Assembly (NCBI GenBank): GCA_900473185.1
Contig: UCKU01000004.1
Coordinates: 48,205 to 112,204, forward strand
Length of the DNA: 64,000 nt
Source of the DNA: Hyphomicrobiales bacterium
GTDB lineage: Bacteria; Pseudomonadota; Alphaproteobacteria; Rhizobiales; Rhizobiaceae
Reading direction: 5' to 3'
Part shown: piece by piece, positions 42,774-53,955 of the stretch
Layout of the letters: each line of letters starts with the position of its first letter
Numbering within the stretch: position 1 is the stretch's first letter
Notes under the pieces: model-generated
What the model was told of the DNA's origin: nothing
The model's input: only the letters and a program-made list of their open reading frames with translations
The model's database searches: none
Program-made: the position numbers and the translations under genes

Positions 42774-43850
42774 ATGCTGGAGCTGCGAAACGCCGCCAAG
42801 ATGGTGGGCGCGGACTATCATATCTATCCGACCGATCTGGTTCTCGAGCGGGGCACGCTGAATGTCCTGCTGGGGCCGACATTGTCGGGCAAGACGTCGC
42901 TGATGCGGCTGATGGCGGGGCTTGACCGGCCGACCGAAGGCTCCGTGCATTTCGACGGCACCGATGTCACCGGCATGCCGGTGCAGAAGCGCAAAGTCGC
43001 CATGGTCTACCAGCAGTTCATCAACTATCCGGCACTGACCGTCTATGAGAACATCGCCTCGCCGATGCGCATTTCCGGCAAGGATGCGGCTACTATCGAC
43101 CGCGACGTGCGCAAGGCAGCCGAACTCCTGAAACTGACACCCTATCTCGATCGCACGCCTCTCAATCTTTCGGGCGGCCAGCAGCAGCGCACCGCGCTCG
43201 CTCGCGCCCTCGTCAAGAATGCGAGCCTCGTGCTGATGGATGAGCCGCTCGCCAATCTCGACTACAAACTGCGCGAGGAATTGCGCGAGGAACTGCCGAA
43301 GATCTTCGCCCAGTCGGGCGCGATCTTCGTTTACGCCACCACCGAGCCTTCCGAAGCGCTGTTGCTCGGTGGCAATACCGCGACGCTGAACGCCGGCCGG
43401 GTCACGCAGTTCGGGCCGACGATCGATGTCTATCGGCGACCGGTCGATCTCGCCACCGCCGGCATCTTCGCCGATCCGCCGCTGAACGCCATCGAGGTCA
43501 CCAAATCAGGTCATGTCTTTGTGCGCCCAGGCGGGGGCACGCTTCCGGTTCCGGCCCATCTTTCTACCGTGCCCGATGGACCGGTGACGATCGCCTTCCA
43601 TCCGCACCACCTCGGGCTTGCGCCGCAGACCGGCGACGCAGCCCGTCTCAAGGCGCGTACGCTGGTGTCGGAAATCACCGGCTCGGAGAGCTTTGTACAT
43701 CTGGACTATGACGGCGTGCGCTGGGTGATGCTGGCACACGGCATTCACGACATCGATCCCGACATGGAAATCGAGGCCTTTCTCGACATGCGCCACTTGA
43801 TGGCCTTCGGCACCGACGGGCAAGCCATCTCCACGGTCGGAAAGGTTTAG
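42774..43850 (+). CDS. glpS: GlpS, ATPase of the glycerol ABC importer, switch His missing
   Basis: A 358-aa ATPase, one of two in the importer. Walker A is GPTLSGKTS (34-42), the signature LSGGQ is perfect (132-136) and Walker B is LVLMDE. The H-loop reads VYATTEPSEA, with Thr190 where the switch His should be. ATG 42774 is preferred to an earlier in-frame start. Gene order glpD-glpSTPQ-glpV-glpK matches the rhizobial glycerol locus described in R. leguminosarum (recalled). The partner is GlpT, which has the opposite defect. Confidence 0.9.
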   Translation: MLELRNAAKMVGADYHIYPTDLVLERGTLNVLLGPTLSGKTSLMRLMAGLDRPTEGSVHFDGTDVTGMPVQKRKVAMVYQQFINYPALTVYENIASPMRISGKDAATIDRDVRKAAELLKLTPYLDRTPLNLSGGQQQRTALARALVKNASLVLMDEPLANLDYKLREELREELPKIFAQSGAIFVYATTEPSEALLLGGNTATLNAGRVTQFGPTIDVYRRPVDLATAGIFADPPLNAIEVTKSGHVFVRPGGGTLPVPAHLSTVPDGPVTIAFHPHHLGLAPQTGDAARLKARTLVSEITGSESFVHLDYDGVRWVMLAHGIHDIDPDMEIEAFLDMRHLMAFGTDGQAISTVGKV

Positions 43851-43859
43851 GAGAGCACA

Positions 43860-44930
43860 ATGGCACACATCACGCTCGACCATATCCGCCACGCTTACGG
43901 CGTCAATCCGAAGAGCGATAAGGATTATTCGCTGAAGGAAGTCGACCACGAGTGGAACGACGGCGGCGCCTATGCGCTGCTTGGTCCTTCCGGCTGTGGC
44001 AAGACCACGCTGCTCAATATCATCTCTGGTCTTCTGCAGCCGTCACATGGCCGCATCCTGTTCGACGGTAAGGATGTCACGGACCTTTCGACCCAAAGCC
44101 GCAACATTGCGCAGGTCTTCCAGTTTCCGGTCATCTACGACACGATGACGGTCTACGACAATCTTGCCTTTCCGCTGCGCAACCGCGGCGTGGCAGAAGC
44201 AGATGTCGACCGACGCGTACGCGACATTCTCGAAATGATCGACCTTGCCGGCTGGGCGAGGCGCAAGGCGCAGGGCCTGACCGCCGACCAGAAACAGAAG
44301 ATCTCGCTCGGGCGTGGGCTGGTGCGCAACGACGTCAACGCCATCCTCTTCGACGAGCCACTGACCGTCATCGATCCCCATATGAAATGGGTGCTGCGTT
44401 CGCAACTGAAGCGGCTGCACAAGCAGTTCGGCTTCACCATGGTCTATGTCACCCATGACCAGACCGAGGCTTTGACCTTCGCCGAGAAAGTGGTGGTCAT
44501 GTATGACGGCCAGATCGTTCAGATCGGAACGCCGGCCGAACTCTTCGAGCGGCCAAGCCACACTTTCGTCGGTTATTTCATCGGCTCGCCCGGCATGAAC
44601 GTGATGCCGGCAAAGATCGACGGCAGCACCGTCAGGGTCGGCGACGAGACGCTGACGCTCGACTATGCGCCTAAGACCGAGGGCGCGGCCAAGACCGAAC
44701 TCGGCATCCGGCCGGAATTCATCCGGCTCGGACGCGAGGGCATGCCTGTCTCAGTGAGCAAGGTCGAGGATATAGGCCGCCAGAAGATCGTGCGCGCCCG
44801 TTTCGCCGGCCAGCCGATTGCAATCGTCGTGCCTGAGGATGGCGAAATCCCTGATGACGCCCGCGTCAACTTCGACCCGTCGGCCATCAGTATTTACGCC
44901 GATAGCTGGCGTGTCGGCAGGGAGGCCTGA
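43860..44930 (+). CDS. glpT: GlpT, second ATPase of the glycerol ABC importer, degenerate signature
   Basis: A 356-aa ATPase. Walker A GPSGCGKTT (42-50), Walker B AILFDE (161-166) and the switch His199 in VYVTHDQTEA are canonical. The signature reads LTADQ (140-144) instead of LSGGQ. This GlpT is unrelated to the E. coli antiporter of the same name. It starts 9 bases after glpS. With GlpS it should form a heterodimer with one canonical and one degenerate ATP site. Confidence 0.9.
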   Translation: MAHITLDHIRHAYGVNPKSDKDYSLKEVDHEWNDGGAYALLGPSGCGKTTLLNIISGLLQPSHGRILFDGKDVTDLSTQSRNIAQVFQFPVIYDTMTVYDNLAFPLRNRGVAEADVDRRVRDILEMIDLAGWARRKAQGLTADQKQKISLGRGLVRNDVNAILFDEPLTVIDPHMKWVLRSQLKRLHKQFGFTMVYVTHDQTEALTFAEKVVVMYDGQIVQIGTPAELFERPSHTFVGYFIGSPGMNVMPAKIDGSTVRVGDETLTLDYAPKTEGAAKTELGIRPEFIRLGREGMPVSVSKVEDIGRQKIVRARFAGQPIAIVVPEDGEIPDDARVNFDPSAISIYADSWRVGREA

Positions 44931-44932
44931 CC

Positions 44933-45799
44933 ATGCAGAAGACGTGGAACAACAAAGCCTGGTTTCTGGTCCTGCCGGTGCTGCTGCTCGTGGCGTTTTC
45001 GGCGGTCATCCCGCTGATGACCGTCGTCAACTATTCGGTGCAGGATACGTTCGGCAATAACGAGTTCTTCTGGGCAGGCACCGACTGGTTCGTCCAGACC
45101 CTGCATTCCGACCGTTTCTGGGAAGCATTGCAGCGCAATCTGCTCTTCTCCTTCATCATTCTGGCGCTGCAGATTCCGCTCGGCATCTTCATCGCGCTCA
45201 ACATGCCGAAATCGGGGCCGGGCGTTCCCGTCTGCCTCGTCTTGATGGCGCTGCCGCTGCTCATTCCGTGGAACGTCGTCGGTACGATCTGGCAGGTCTT
45301 CGGCCGTGTCGATATTGGCCTGCTCGGCCATACGCTGGAAGCGATCGGCCTCGACTACAATTATGTCCGCGATCCGGTCGATGCCTGGGTGACCGTCATC
45401 ATCATGGACGTCTGGCATTGGACGAGCCTCGTTGTGCTGCTCTGCTATGCCGGCCTCGTGTCGATCCCTGATGCCTATTATCAGGCGGCCAAGATCGACG
45501 GCGCCTCGCGCTGGTCCGTGTTCCGCTACATCCAGCTGCCGAAGATGAAGCGCGTGCTTTTGATCGCCGTGCTCTTACGCTTCATGGACAGTTTCATGAT
45601 CTATACCGAACCCTTCGTCGTCACCGGCGGCGGCCCCGGCAACTCGACGACCTTCCTCTCCATCGATCTGGTGAAGATGGCGGTCGGCCAGTTCGACCTC
45701 GGCCCGGCGGCGGCCATGTCGATCATCTACTTCCTCATCATCCTGCTGCTCTCCTGGGTGTTCTACACCGTGATGACCAGCGGCGACGCGAACGGCTGA
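44933..45799 (+). CDS. glpP: GlpP, permease of the glycerol ABC importer
   Basis: A 288-aa inner-membrane protein with six predicted helices and the EAA loop YYQAAKIDGASRWSVFRYIQLPKMKRVLLIAVLLRFMDSF. It starts 2 bases after the glpT stop. It pairs with GlpQ as channel partner. Confidence 0.92.
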   Translation: MQKTWNNKAWFLVLPVLLLVAFSAVIPLMTVVNYSVQDTFGNNEFFWAGTDWFVQTLHSDRFWEALQRNLLFSFIILALQIPLGIFIALNMPKSGPGVPVCLVLMALPLLIPWNVVGTIWQVFGRVDIGLLGHTLEAIGLDYNYVRDPVDAWVTVIIMDVWHWTSLVVLLCYAGLVSIPDAYYQAAKIDGASRWSVFRYIQLPKMKRVLLIAVLLRFMDSFMIYTEPFVVTGGGPGNSTTFLSIDLVKMAVGQFDLGPAAAMSIIYFLIILLLSWVFYTVMTSGDANG

Positions 45800-45813
45800 A
45801 GGAGGGCGCAGAC

Positions 45814-46635
45814 ATGACCAAAAAATACAAACCTGCAGGCAGCCTTTCCTGGCTCATCCCGACGATCTACATCCTCTTCCTGATCCTGCCGATCTACTGG
45901 CTCGTCAATATGAGCTTCAAGGAGAATGCCGAGATCACCGGCGCCTTCTCTCTGTGGCCGACGAAGCCGACGCTGCGCAACTATGCGGTCATCTTCACCG
46001 ATCCGTCCTGGTATAACGGCTATATCAACTCGATCATCTATGTGGTGATGAACACGGTGATCTCGGTCGCCGCAGCACTGCCGGCAGCCTATGCCTTCTC
46101 GCGCTACCGCTTCCTCGGCGACAAGCACCTGTTTTTCTGGCTTTTGACCAACCGAATGGCGCCGCCGGCGGTCTTCGCGCTGCCGTTCTTCCAGCTCTAT
46201 TCGGCCTTCGGCCTGATAGATACGCATATTGCCGTGGCACTCGCCCACTGCCTGTTCAACGTGCCGCTGGCGGTCTGGATCCTCGAAGGCTTCATGTCCG
46301 GCGTGCCGAAGGAGATCGACGAGACGGCCTATATCGACGGCTATTCCTTCCCGCGCTTCTTCATCAAGATCTTCATGCCGCTGATTGCAAGCGGGGTGGG
46401 TGTCGCGGCCTTCTTCTGCTTCATGTTCTCGTGGGTCGAGTTGCTGCTCGCCCGCACACTGACGACGACGGCCGCAAAGCCGATCTCGGCGATCATGACG
46501 CGCACTGTCTCGGCTTCCGGCATGGACTGGGGCGTACTGGCGGCAGCCGGCGTGCTCACCATCATTCCCGGCGCCCTCGTCATCTATTTCGTGCGCAATT
46601 ACATCGCTAAGGGCTTTGCCCTGGGCCGCGTCTGA
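45814..46635 (+). CDS. glpQ: GlpQ, permease of the glycerol ABC importer
   Basis: A 273-aa MalG-type permease. The EAA loop is EIDETAYIDGYSFPRFFIKIFMPLIASGVGVAAFF. GGAG upstream and a 14-base gap from glpP place it in the same operon. The name follows the rhizobial usage and does not mean glycerophosphodiesterase. Confidence 0.92.
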   Translation: MTKKYKPAGSLSWLIPTIYILFLILPIYWLVNMSFKENAEITGAFSLWPTKPTLRNYAVIFTDPSWYNGYINSIIYVVMNTVISVAAALPAAYAFSRYRFLGDKHLFFWLLTNRMAPPAVFALPFFQLYSAFGLIDTHIAVALAHCLFNVPLAVWILEGFMSGVPKEIDETAYIDGYSFPRFFIKIFMPLIASGVGVAAFFCFMFSWVELLLARTLTTTAAKPISAIMTRTVSASGMDWGVLAAAGVLTIIPGALVIYFVRNYIAKGFALGRV

Positions 46636-46647
46636 GGAGGACCGGAC

Positions 46648-46929
46648 ATGACCTTTTCCTGGATGGCCTGGACGCTGCCGACGGCGCTCTTCTTCCTGAC
46701 GATCCTGGCTCTGCTGGTTGCCATGAGCGTCTGGGAATATTTTTCGCCGGGCGGCTCGCCGCGCGTTGGCTTGCTTCGGTTCGAGACGACGCGCGGCGAC
46801 CGGCTCTTCATTTCGCTGCTCGGCGCAGCATTCATTCATCTTGCATGGCTGGGTCTCATCGGACCCAACCTGTGGTGGGCTCTTGGCATCTCTGTGATCT
46901 ACGCCATCGGCGTGTTCCGCTACGTGTGA
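46648..46929 (+). CDS. Small membrane protein of the glp operon (DUF2160-like)
   Basis: A 93-aa protein with about three membrane helices (LPTALFFLTILALLVAMSVWEYF, LFISLLGAAFIHLAWLGLIG, WWALGISVIYAIGVFRYV). It lies between glpQ and glpV with short gaps. From memory, small proteins of this kind accompany this importer type in rhizobia. An accessory role in the importer is likely but unproven. The family name is recalled, not checked. Confidence 0.78.
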   Translation: MTFSWMAWTLPTALFFLTILALLVAMSVWEYFSPGGSPRVGLLRFETTRGDRLFISLLGAAFIHLAWLGLIGPNLWWALGISVIYAIGVFRYV

Positions 46930-47008
46930 TGCCAAGGTGATACGGATGGCCGGGGGTACTGGCCGCCTGAGACGTGAGACCTGCAATCGCAAACCCTGGG
47001 AGGATATT

Positions 47009-48739
<1,731 letters not shown>

Positions 48740-48748
48740 GGGTCAAAC

Positions 48749-48774
48749 TGGCCGGGCGCGGCTGCGCCCGGCCA
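48749..48774 (+). other. Strong intercistronic hairpin between glpV and glpK
   Basis: A perfect 11-bp stem TGGCCGGGCGC / GCGCCCGGCCA with a GGCT loop. There is no run of T after it, so it is better suited to protect or partly attenuate the mRNA than to end it. It would let binding-protein mRNA outlast the rest of the operon. Confidence 0.7.
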
Positions 48775-48854
48775 TCCCTAATTTTCCATGATCATAACGG
48801 GGACAGAGCTGCCGTTCCGACGGAACGATGGCTGCTGCGCAGGAAACAGATGTC

Positions 48855-50351
48855 ATGAGCGGCCATATCCTTGCCATCGACCAGGGCACGACATCCTCAC
48901 GAGCCATCATTTTCGACCCTCAGAGGCGGACCGCGTCGTCGGCCCAGACGGAGATCACCCAGCATTTCCCGCAGACCGGCTGGGTGGAGCACGATGCGAA
49001 CGAGATCTGGGACACGGTGCTTTCGACGGCCCGCGATGCGCTGGCAAAGAGCGGGATAGCCCCTGGCGCAATGGCTGCCATCGGCATCACCAACCAGCGG
49101 GAGACGACCGTCGTCTGGGAAAAAGCCACCGGCCGGCCGCTCCACAAGGCGATCGTCTGGCAGGACCGTCGCACGGCGGAAATGTGCGACCGTCTGAAAG
49201 TCGATGGCTATGAAAAGCTCTTCACTGCCAAGACCGGCCTTCTCCTCGATCCTTATTTTTCCGGCACGAAGCTGCGCTGGCTGCTCGACAATGTCGAGGG
49301 ACTGCGTGCCCGTGCTGAAGCAGGAGAGGTCTGTTTTGGTACCATCGACAGCTGGATCATCTACAAGCTCACCGGCGGGCGGGCGCATGTCACCGACGCG
49401 ACCAACGCCTCGCGAACCCTGCTCTACAATATCGCCGAGAACCGCTGGGACGACGAGCTTCTTGAGATCCTGCACATCCCGCGGGCGCTGCTGCCCGAGG
49501 TCAAGGACAGTGCCGACGATTTTGGCACGGTCGATCCTGACATCTTCGGCGCGGCGATCCCGATCCTCGGGGTCGCGGGCGACCAGCAGGCGGCAACGAT
49601 CGGCAATGCCTGTTTCGAACCGGGCATGGTGAAATCGACCTACGGCACCGGCTGTTTTGCGCTCCTGAATACCGGCGACGACCGCGTGCACTCGAAGAAC
49701 CGGCTGCTCACCACCATCGCCTACCGGTTGAACGGCAAGACCACCTACGCGCTGGAAGGGTCGATTTTCATTGCCGGCGCTGCCGTGCAGTGGCTGCGTG
49801 ACGGCCTCGGCATTATCGGAAACGCATCAGAAACCGGTGCTCTGGCTGACAGAGCCGATCCGCAGCAAAGGGTCTATGTCGTGCCCGCCTTCACCGGCCT
49901 CGGTGCTCCCTACTGGGATCCAGAGGCGCGCGGCGCGATTTTCGGCCTGACGCGTAACAGCGGCCCGGCGGAGCTGGCGCGCGCCGTCCTGGAATCGGTC
50001 GCCTACCAGACGCTCGACCTGCTGGTGGCGATGCGCAGCGATTGGGGCGACCATCCGATCGAAACGGTGCTGCGCGTCGATGGCGGCATGTCGGCCTCCG
50101 AATGGACGATGCAGCATCTCGCCAACATTCTCTCAAGTCCCGTCGATCGGGCGGCGACCTTGGAGACGACAGCGCTTGGTGCAGCCTGGCTTGCCGGATC
50201 GAAGGCCGGTGTCTGGCCGGACCGGACGGAGTTCGCGCGCGCCTGGGCGAGCGACCGTAGCTTTGAGCCCGATATGACCGACGTAGACAGGCAGGCGAGA
50301 ATTGTCGGCTGGCGCAACGCGATTGCGCGAACACTCAGCACGGCGACCTGA
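48855..50351 (+). CDS. glpK: Glycerol kinase
   Basis: A 498-aa FGGY kinase that phosphorylates glycerol with ATP. It starts [83 protein letters not shown] and [25 protein letters not shown] are all diagnostic. It is the last gene of the glp operon and converges on a sugar ABC operon. Its product is the substrate of GlpD. Confidence 0.96.
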   Translation: MSGHILAIDQGTTSSRAIIFDPQRRTASSAQTEITQHFPQTGWVEHDANEIWDTVLSTARDALAKSGIAPGAMAAIGITNQRETTVVWEKATGRPLHKAIVWQDRRTAEMCDRLKVDGYEKLFTAKTGLLLDPYFSGTKLRWLLDNVEGLRARAEAGEVCFGTIDSWIIYKLTGGRAHVTDATNASRTLLYNIAENRWDDELLEILHIPRALLPEVKDSADDFGTVDPDIFGAAIPILGVAGDQQAATIGNACFEPGMVKSTYGTGCFALLNTGDDRVHSKNRLLTTIAYRLNGKTTYALEGSIFIAGAAVQWLRDGLGIIGNASETGALADRADPQQRVYVVPAFTGLGAPYWDPEARGAIFGLTRNSGPAELARAVLESVAYQTLDLLVAMRSDWGDHPIETVLRVDGGMSASEWTMQHLANILSSPVDRAATLETTALGAAWLAGSKAGVWPDRTEFARAWASDRSFEPDMTDVDRQARIVGWRNAIARTLSTAT

Positions 50352-50430
50352 CCTAGCGCGGACCACCACCGTCGGGAAAGAGCCAGGCGGTGTCGGGCCG
50401 CCCGGTTCATCGATCTATCTATCGCCCGTC

Positions 50431-51501
50431 TCAAGCGTCGAGCCGGTTCTGTGTCTGCCGGTCGAAGAAATGCACTTTCGGGGTCGCAAAGGACAGCTTG
50501 ATCCGCTGTTCGGGCGCAAGGTTCACACGCTCGCGCGCAACCCAGGTGAGTTCCTTTCCTTCGACCTCGACGGCGACATGGGTTTCCGAACCGGTCGGCT
50601 CGATGACTTTCACGATCGCTTCGATGCCCTCATCGCCACTAAGCGAAATGTCCTCCGGACGGATGCCGAGCGTCAGCGGTTTGCCAGCGGAATTCTCCGG
50701 CGCTTGCGAGAGTTTGACGCGCGCCCCGCCGGGAAGAACGAGGCTCGGGCTACCGGAATTCTCAAGCGTGCCCTCGAGGAAATTCATCGCCGGTGAGCCG
50801 AGGAAACCGGCGACGAAGATATTGCGCGGCCGGTCGTAGAGTTCGAGCGGGCTGCCGATCTGTTCGACGTGGCCGCCCTGCAGCACGACGATCTTGTCGG
50901 CCATAGTCATGGCCTCGATCTGGTCATGCGTGACATAGACGATCGTCGTCTTCAGGCGCTGGTGCAGCGCCTTGATCTCGGCCCGCATCTTGACGCGCAG
51001 TTTGGCGTCGAGGTTCGACAGCGGCTCGTCGAAGAGGAAGACCTTCGGATCGCGAACGATGGCGCGGCCCATGGCGACGCGCTGGCGCTGGCCGCCCGAA
51101 AGCTGCGCCGGTTTGCGTTCGAGCAGCGGCTGCAGACCGAGGATCGCGGCGGCTTCCGCCACCTTCCTGTCGATCTCTGGCCGCTTGGCCCCGGCCAGTT
51201 CCAGCGCAAAACCCATGTTCTGGGCGACCGTCATCTGCGGATAGAGCGCGTAGTTCTGAAAGACCATCGCGATATCACGGTCCTTCGGCTGCAGATTGTT
51301 GACGACGCGCCCGTCAATACTGATCTTGCCGGCGCTGATCTCCTCAAGACCGGCAATCATGCGCAAGAGTGTGGACTTGCCGCAGCCCGACGGGCCGACG
51401 AGGATGACGAATTCGCCGTCGGCAATCTCGACATCGATGCCGTGGATGATGTCGACCGAACCGAAGGACTTCTTGACTTTGTTGATGCTCAATCCGGACA
51501 T
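50431..51501 (-). CDS. ABC transporter ATPase, MalK/UgpC type
   Basis: A 356-aa ATPase with all motifs canonical: Walker A GPSGCGKST, LSGGQRQRVAMGRAIVR, VFLFDEPLSNLD, YVTHDQIEAMTMAD, and a TOBE tail (LGIRPEDISL). It is the last gene of a minus-strand operon: binding protein, two permeases, glycoside hydrolase, ATPase. Only 17 bases separate it from the hydrolase. Confidence 0.93.
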   Translation of the reverse strand: MSGLSINKVKKSFGSVDIIHGIDVEIADGEFVILVGPSGCGKSTLLRMIAGLEEISAGKISIDGRVVNNLQPKDRDIAMVFQNYALYPQMTVAQNMGFALELAGAKRPEIDRKVAEAAAILGLQPLLERKPAQLSGGQRQRVAMGRAIVRDPKVFLFDEPLSNLDAKLRVKMRAEIKALHQRLKTTIVYVTHDQIEAMTMADKIVVLQGGHVEQIGSPLELYDRPRNIFVAGFLGSPAMNFLEGTLENSGSPSLVLPGGARVKLSQAPENSAGKPLTLGIRPEDISLSGDEGIEAIVKVIEPTGSETHVAVEVEGKELTWVARERVNLAPEQRIKLSFATPKVHFFDRQTQNRLDA

Positions 51502-51518
51502 GGGAGCTCCTTCTATCC

Positions 51519-53039
51519 TTAGCGCTTCCTGCGCACGCGCAGCGCCTGATGCGGCTTGCGGGGAAGCTTGACGCCGAAAGCAGCATCCGGCTTGCCGCCG
51601 CGCACGATCGCGCCGTGACGGGTCGGATGCGGGACGGGTGCAGCGACCTTCTCAGCCGGCGTGATCGTCATCTCCCAGGTGTCGATGACATCGACATCGT
51701 AATTGTCGTCGTCGAGCGGCAGGCCCGATGACCAGATGACCGGCTGATGCTCGCCTAGATAGATCAGCCGGAAATCACCGTCGCCGTCCCGGGCGCCCGA
51801 GACGCGTGACCAGGGCCATTCGCCAATGGCGCCGAGCGGCTCCAGCCCGTGCTTGACATCCGCCTCGAGCAGGTCGCGCAGGAAACCGATGCGCTTCCAG
51901 GCCTCGCCATGCAACTTACCGCCCTTGGCCCACCAGATCAGGTCCTCGGGATGCGAATAGGTCTCGCCGTGGCCGGCATAACCGCCGCGCGCCATGGTGA
52001 TCCAGTAGCGATGCACCAGTTCCTGGGCCGAAAGATTGCCCCAGGACTGCAGGATATCGCCCTCGTATTCCGGCTCGTCGTTGACGACCGGCTTGCCATA
52101 GGCGTTGCGCCATTCCTGCGTGCGCTTGACATCGGGGTTTTGGATGCAGGTATGGGTGACCCAGGGTTTGCGATGGTCGAAATTCGCCGTCACGTCGCCA
52201 TTGTGGATCGAGCGCAGGTGCTGGTAGGGATCGTTTTCTTCCAGGATATGGAAGTAGCGGTCCCACTGCTCCATCGGTTTGGTATCGATAAGGAAGTCAT
52301 ATTCATTGGCAAGCGACCACCAGACATTCCGATATGCAGAAAGCCGCGCCGCGAGATAGGCGACATAGCGGAAATCCTGCTCGGCCGACATGTCGGCATA
52401 GCCCCAGCGGTCATAGGGGTGAAAGATGATGATATCGGCCTCGATGCCGAGCGCGCAGAGGGCTGCCACCTGCCGATCGAAATGCTGGAAGAGGGCAGGG
52501 TTTGGCCGGTCGAAATCCTCCCTGCCGTCAGCGCCCTTTTCGAAGCAGGCATGTAGCGGCTCGTTGGTATTATAGGGATAGTCCTTCGGGAAGACGCCCA
52601 TGCGGATCTTGTTGAAGCGGGTTTTCTTCAACGTCTCCAGTGTCTGGTTCTGCATCTCCAGCGGCTGATGCGTCCAGGCATAGCAGGTCGTGCCGAAGGA
52701 GAAGAAGGGCGTGCCGTCGGCATAGCCGAAATGGAACTTGTTGCGCACGCGCACCGGCCCATGATTGCCTGTCGACGGCGCGGTCGCCGTAAACGAACCC
52801 GTCTTGCCGTCGAGTGCCGACGTCTTTGAGCGGGTCTTGAAGGACCATTCGCCCTCGAGGTCGGGCATGAAGCGGATGCGATAGGTGCCGTTGCCGTCAT
52901 AAAAGCCCGGCACGCGGACCTCGCGGCTCTTGTGCGTGAACACGGCATCGAATGCCACGTCGAGATAGGGATTGCCTTCGGACGGGCCGGCAAAGGCCGC
53001 TTCGAACACGCCCCATTTTTCGACTGCTGCATCGGACAT
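51519..53039 (-). CDS. Glycoside hydrolase-like protein (DUF5060 / DUF4038 / DUF5605 type)
   Basis: A 506-aa protein. The N-terminal domain (EKWGVFEAAFAGPSEGNPYLDVAFDAVFTH, GTYRIRFMPDLEGEWSF) is of the immunoglobulin-like DUF5060 kind. A (beta/alpha)8 barrel follows (FFSFGTTCYAWTHQ, TRFNKIRMGVFPKDY, VWWSLANEYDF with Glu). A small C-terminal beta domain completes it. There is no signal peptide, so it should act on imported oligosaccharides in the cytoplasm. GGAGAGAC precedes ATG 53039. It is inserted between permease and ATPase genes of a sugar importer, which implies the importer and enzyme share a substrate. The substrate is unknown. Confidence 0.82.
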   Translation of the reverse strand: MSDAAVEKWGVFEAAFAGPSEGNPYLDVAFDAVFTHKSREVRVPGFYDGNGTYRIRFMPDLEGEWSFKTRSKTSALDGKTGSFTATAPSTGNHGPVRVRNKFHFGYADGTPFFSFGTTCYAWTHQPLEMQNQTLETLKKTRFNKIRMGVFPKDYPYNTNEPLHACFEKGADGREDFDRPNPALFQHFDRQVAALCALGIEADIIIFHPYDRWGYADMSAEQDFRYVAYLAARLSAYRNVWWSLANEYDFLIDTKPMEQWDRYFHILEENDPYQHLRSIHNGDVTANFDHRKPWVTHTCIQNPDVKRTQEWRNAYGKPVVNDEPEYEGDILQSWGNLSAQELVHRYWITMARGGYAGHGETYSHPEDLIWWAKGGKLHGEAWKRIGFLRDLLEADVKHGLEPLGAIGEWPWSRVSGARDGDGDFRLIYLGEHQPVIWSSGLPLDDDNYDVDVIDTWEMTITPAEKVAAPVPHPTRHGAIVRGGKPDAAFGVKLPRKPHQALRVRRKR

Positions 53040-53070
53040 TCTGTCTCTCCTCGTAAACAAGATTTCGGTA

Positions 53071-53955
53071 TCAGCCCTTGACGGCCCCGGAAGTCAGTCC
53101 GGACACGAAGTAGCGCTGGAACATGAGATAGACGATCGTCGCCGGTAGCACGGTCATGACGATCGCGGCGTTGAGCTGGCCGTAATTGCTGGAAAACTGC
53201 CCCTGGAACGACATGAGGCCGAGCGGCAGAGTCCACATGTGCTGGTCCTGTAAAAGGACGAGCGCCATGGCGAATTCGTTCCAGGTGGAGACGAAGTCGA
53301 GGATCAACAAGGCGGCGAGAACCGGCAGGCAGACCGGCAGGAAGATCCGCCGGAAGATGGTGAAATGCGTGGCGCCATCAATGAGCGCCGCTTCCGACAG
53401 CTCCTTCGGAATGCCTTTGAAGAAGCCGTGCAGGATGAAGACCTGATAGGGAACGCCGAAGGCGATGTAGGGCAGGATGACGCCGGGGTAGGTGTCGATC
53501 AGGCCGAAGGAATTCACCAGCGTGAAGAGCGGAGCCAGCATCACCTGGAAGGGGATCATCGTGCCGAAGACGACGAGCAGCAAGAGGGCCTTGCTGATCT
53601 TCAGCTTGATCTTGGCAAGCGCGTAGGCAGCCATCGCCGACAGCGCGAGGCCGAGCGGCACCTTGATGACGGTGATGATGACGCTGTTGAAGAAGGATCT
53701 GGCGAAATTGCCGCGGCTCCAGGCGCCAGCATAGTTTTGAAAGGCGAGTTCGGTCGGCGGCATGAAGGCGCCGGTGCTGGTGACCGCAGCCGGTGTCTTC
53801 AGCGAGGTGAAGACGATGAAGACGAAGGGTGCCACCCAGATCAGCGCGACAAGGATGAGGGCGATCCACAAGCCGATGAGGATGGGATCGCGCCTCAGGC
53901 GAAGGGGCTTGGTATCGATGTCGAGATCATCGGCTTGCGCTCCGAGAACTGTCAC
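53071..53955 (-). CDS. ABC sugar permease, MalG type
   Basis: A 294-aa permease with a GTG start at 53955 overlapping the upstream permease stop (GTGA), preceded by GAGGAGG. Six helices, EAA loop ELSEAALIDGATHFTIFRRIFLPVCLPVLAALLI. It forms the channel with the partner permease. Confidence 0.92.
   Translation of the reverse strand: MTVLGAQADDLDIDTKPLRLRRDPILIGLWIALILVALIWVAPFVFIVFTSLKTPAAVTSTGAFMPPTELAFQNYAGAWSRGNFARSFFNSVIITVIKVPLGLALSAMAAYALAKIKLKISKALLLLVVFGTMIPFQVMLAPLFTLVNSFGLIDTYPGVILPYIAFGVPYQVFILHGFFKGIPKELSEAALIDGATHFTIFRRIFLPVCLPVLAALLILDFVSTWNEFAMALVLLQDQHMWTLPLGLMSFQGQFSSNYGQLNAAIVMTVLPATIVYLMFQRYFVSGLTSGAVKG

Noticed and set aside
45814..46635. GlpQ read as glycerophosphodiester phosphodiesterase
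   Set aside because: The protein is a six-helix permease with an EAA loop. The symbol follows the rhizobial glpSTPQV naming only.
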